In this document: positions 6,415 to 8,671 of the stretch, piece after piece
Layout: every line of letters starts with the position of its first letter
Position numbering within the stretch: position 1 is the first letter of the stretch
Assembly (NCBI GenBank): GCA_903871435.1
Contig: CAIQGU010000213.1
Location: 1 to 8,671 of the forward strand
DNA length: 8,671 nt
Source of the DNA: an uncultured Burkholderiales bacterium
GTDB taxonomy: Bacteria > Pseudomonadota > Gammaproteobacteria > Burkholderiales > Burkholderiaceae_F
Reading direction: 5' to 3'
The notes under the pieces: generated by a model
What the model saw: the letters and a program-made list of their open reading frames with translations, nothing else
Database searches by the model: none
Told to the model about the DNA's origin: nothing
Translations under genes and position numbers: made by a program

Positions 6415-7359
6415 TCAGTCGAACACAACGCGCGGAAAATAGAAAGAAACCGTCCAGTTAGGCGCATCGACGATCTCGCTGATGCGCAGGTCGCCGCACA
6501 CGCTGCACAGCATGTAGGCCTCCACGGCCGGCATGGCGTGCTGGCGGGTGAGCAGGTCAACCATGGATCGCACCGCTGCGCGCGCTGCCGCCATCAGGTC
6601 GGGGCCGATGCCGGTGGTGACCTCATAGCCACGGCTGTCCAGGTGCCGCGTCACGGGTCCTGGGGTCGTGAACCGGGGAAAAGCCAGCGGCGTCTGCTTG
6701 ATCAGTTCGAATTTGAGGGCGACCCGCATGGGGCTCTCGATTGCGGTACCGCCAACTTCGCCATCGCCTTGGGCCGCGTGGGTATCGCCCACCGAAAAGA
6801 GCGCCCCCGCCACCTCGACCGGCAGATACAGCTCCGTGCCAGTGGACATGTCCCGGACATCCATGTTGCCGCCGACACGGCGCGGCGGCACGATGCTGTG
6901 CAACCCGGGTTCGGCGGGCGCGACGCCTATCGTGCCCGTGAACGGCTTGAGCGGGACGCGCGCCCACGAGCCGTAGAGGGCGGGTGCGAGCGTGTCCGCG
7001 TTGTACGTCCACAGGTGCAAGGCCGGGTCGCGGAAGTCGTCCGCCAGCAGGCCAAAGCCCGGGATGTTGGCCGTCCAGCCCCAGCCCGAGGGCTGGAAGT
7101 TCAGCAGGGTGACCTTCAACACGTCACCGGGCTGCGCGCCGTCGACGAACACCGGACCGCACACCGGGTTGATCTTGCCGAAATCCATGCGGGCCACATC
7201 GTCAACCGAGGACTGCGGCGACAGTTGCCCACCGGAAGATTCGGAGATGTCGAACTCAACCGTCTGCCCGGGCGCGATGGTCAGGACCGGCGCAATGCTG
7301 TTGTCCCATCCCTGATGGTGTTGATGACGATGCAGCGTGTGATCGCAGCTCAAACCCAT
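6415..7359 (-). CDS. Acetamidase/formamidase family amidohydrolase (FmdA/AmdA)
   Basis: This family hydrolyses short aliphatic amides, chiefly formamide (to formate and ammonia) or acetamide, in the cytoplasm, so a role in nitrogen scavenging is likely; the substrate cannot be read from the sequence. The 314 residues are full length for a compact bacterial member. Family blocks: HHQGWDN (14-20), TIAPGQTVEFD (27-37), GGNMDVRD (163-170), GDTHAAQGDGEVGGTAIE (191-208) and, near the C-terminus, CSVCGDLRISEIVDAPNW (285-302). No signal peptide is seen. I start at the ATG at 7357-7359: GAAAGGG lies 7 bases upstream of it. A TTG two codons earlier would be too close to that site. The first 15 residues are His-rich. 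It is transcribed alone, divergent from the lipoprotein gene. Confidence 0.92.
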   Translation of the reverse strand: MGLSCDHTLHRHQHHQGWDNSIAPVLTIAPGQTVEFDISESSGGQLSPQSSVDDVARMDFGKINPVCGPVFVDGAQPGDVLKVTLLNFQPSGWGWTANIPGFGLLADDFRDPALHLWTYNADTLAPALYGSWARVPLKPFTGTIGVAPAEPGLHSIVPPRRVGGNMDVRDMSTGTELYLPVEVAGALFSVGDTHAAQGDGEVGGTAIESPMRVALKFELIKQTPLAFPRFTTPGPVTRHLDSRGYEVTTGIGPDLMAAARAAVRSMVDLLTRQHAMPAVEAYMLCSVCGDLRISEIVDAPNWTVSFYFPRVVFD

Positions 7360-7586
7360 GTACAAACCCTTTCACGGCGATGGATGGCAGGTACTGAGCC
7401 GATGGCAAGAAGTTGTGGCGCCCACCAGCATCGGCCTTCATCCTACCAGCGTGCATCGGCGCGAGCGCATGATGGGCGCCGCAACCGCGCGCCGCGGGTC
7501 ATCGCCCGGCGCTCATGCCTTTTGCCGAATACAGGCCACGCGGCCGCGTGATGTCCCCGAGGATGCGTTCAACCATAATCCACGGA
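7360..7586. promoter_or_regulatory. Divergent intergenic region between amidase and lipoprotein genes, with a 14-bp palindrome
   Basis: CACGCGGCCGCGTG at 7537-7550 is a perfect 14-bp palindrome, a possible operator serving one or both divergent genes. CATAAT at 7574-7579 matches a -10 hexamer at five of six positions and ends 7 bases before the ATG at 7587, but no -35 is apparent. Codons in frame with the lipoprotein extend into this stretch, with further ATGs at 7515, 7551 and 7563, so its right end may be coding. I found no promoter for the amidase. Confidence 0.35.
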
Positions 7587-8671
7587 ATGGACACCAAATC
7601 GATCCTGCCGCTGGACGGCGGAGCATGCACCCTCGCCGGCATCCGCACAGGCGGGGTTAACGGCGCACCTGGCCCTCACGGTGCACACCCTATTCCCGCA
7701 ACGCGGTGGTTGGCCATCGCCGCGGCTGCGGCGCTGGCCACCGCTTGCGGAGGCGGTGGCGGGTCGGGCAGTGCCCCAACGCCAACGCCCCCTGCACCGT
7801 CAACCACGCAGGTCTCGGCAGCCAGCACGCTCTCGTCAAACTGTGGCCTAGCCGTAGCCAACACGGCAGCGTCACCGCCCGAGGCCTACACCCTGAATTC
7901 CGCCGTACAGCCGCAACTGGCTGCCAACCCGGCAAATCCGCAAACGCTCTACGGTCTATTCGAGCAGGACCGCTGGGATGCCATCGGCACGCGGGCGATC
8001 AGCTTTTCCAGTTCCAGCAATGGCGGCGTGACGTGGGGCGCTATCTCCGCACTGCCATTTTCGGTGTGCGGCGGCGGCTCCGGACCCGGCGTGGCGTATG
8101 ACCGGGCCTCGGATCCTTCGATTGCCGTTGGTCAAGGCGGCACTGTCTTTGCCAGCGCTCTCGCCTTCAGCGCTGCAGGCTTCCTGGCGGCGGGCGGCAA
8201 AACCGCCGTGCTGGTGTCGCGCTCGACGGATGGCGGTGCAACCTGGCAGGCGCCCACGGTGGCCATCAGCGGCGTGGGCACGGTGGCTGGCCCCAACACC
8301 TTCAACGACCGTGATGCTATTGCCGCCGATCCCAATGGCCCAGATGTCTACCTGGTCTGGGATCAACTCAACAGCGTTACGACCGCCTCGGTACCTACGT
8401 ATTTGGCCCATTCTGGCGACAGTGGCGCAACCTGGTCCACCGCTAGCATTATTTACCTGCCCTCCTCAGGACAAACCTTCAACAACCAGCCATCGGTGCT
8501 GCCCAATGGTCATGTCGTGAACGTCTTCACGGTGGCCGGCGGCTTTAGCGCGCAGCAACTCCTTGCGATACGGTCCACCGACCACGGCACGACCTGGCTG
8601 CCCAGCGCCGGAGTCGTCATAGCGCCGCTGGCGCCGGTGGGTACTACCAATCCCATCGCGGGGGGCGCACC
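7587..8671 (+). CDS. Lipoprotein with Asp-box (BNR/sialidase-like) beta-propeller repeats, 3' truncated
   Basis: The frame is open from 7515 or earlier to the window edge. From the ATG at 7587 it gives 361 residues: a 40-residue leader; the hydrophobic core WLAIAAAAALATAC (41-54), whose Cys54 could be lipidated although the -3 residue is Ala; a Gly run and a Pro/Thr/Ser linker (about 55-85); then a secreted domain. Four segments fit or nearly fit the Asp-box pattern SxDxGxTW: 143-150 (Asn replaces Asp), 213-220 (STDGGATW), 276-283 (SGDSGATW) and 330-337 (STDHGTTW). These mark the hairpin turns of sialidase-type propeller blades. No F/YRIP sialidase motif is visible, so catalysis should not be assumed. 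The start is uncertain: ATGs at 7515, 7551 and 7563 are in frame and none has a well-spaced ribosome site. Confidence 0.8.
   Translation, partial: MDTKSILPLDGGACTLAGIRTGGVNGAPGPHGAHPIPATRWLAIAAAAALATACGGGGGSGSAPTPTPPAPSTTQVSAASTLSSNCGLAVANTAASPPEAYTLNSAVQPQLAANPANPQTLYGLFEQDRWDAIGTRAISFSSSSNGGVTWGAISALPFSVCGGGSGPGVAYDRASDPSIAVGQGGTVFASALAFSAAGFLAAGGKTAVLVSRSTDGGATWQAPTVAISGVGTVAGPNTFNDRDAIAADPNGPDVYLVWDQLNSVTTASVPTYLAHSGDSGATWSTASIIYLPSSGQTFNNQPSVLPNGHVVNVFTVAGGFSAQQLLAIRSTDHGTTWLPSAGVVIAPLAPVGTTNPIAGGA

Noticed and set aside
7363..7365. TTG as the amidase start
   Set aside because: It is only a base or two from the GAAAGGG; the ATG two codons later has normal 7-base spacing.
6106..7551. 481-codon plus-strand frame crossing the membrane protein and amidase
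   Set aside because: It runs antisense to a confident FmdA/AmdA gene and out of frame through the membrane-protein gene, with no domain.

Overview
The window looks like a piece of a high-GC proteobacterial chromosome. Complete genes in the middle and a truncated gene at the right edge show codon use biased to G/C in third positions. The strongest clue to lifestyle is a full-length bchH, the porphyrin-binding subunit of magnesium chelatase, which points to bacteriochlorophyll synthesis and so to an anoxygenic phototroph. The gene mix (GGDEF regulator, FmdA/AmdA amidase, Gly-rich lipoprotein start) fits Burkholderiales-type Betaproteobacteria, but that placement is an inference.

Layout, left to right. 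1-197: the tail of a possible upstream reading frame, then a possible 40-residue single-span membrane peptide with a good ribosome binding site. 198-442: non-coding leader of bchH, holding a 10-bp inverted repeat, a consensus -35 element with a plausible -10, and a 24-bp near-perfect dyad just before the Shine-Dalgarno. 443-4228 (+): bchH. 4237-5592 (-): membrane-bound GGDEF diguanylate cyclase, converging on bchH with only 8 bp between the stop codons. 5593-5861: divergent intergenic region with palindromes. 5862-6362 (+): a small four-span membrane protein of unknown function whose N-terminal tail is coded by a 12-bp tandem repeat. 6415-7359 (-): acetamidase/formamidase family enzyme. 7360-7586: divergent intergenic region with a perfect 14-bp palindrome. 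7587-8671 (+, runs off the window): lipoprotein with four Asp-box (BNR) motifs.

The genes do not form one operon: orientations alternate (+, -, +, -, +) and each is probably its own transcription unit. bchH stands apart here from the bchF/N/B/L/M genes it is often clustered with, at least within this window. No canonical PpsR/CrtJ (TGT-N12-ACA) or Fnr-type site was seen in its leader, although other dyads are present there. I did not find a clearly new multi-gene system. The items most worth following up are the bchH leader dyads, the four-cysteine motif in BchH, the repeat-encoded tail of the orphan membrane protein, the displaced inhibitory-site motif in the cyclase, and the small coupled ORF at the left edge.
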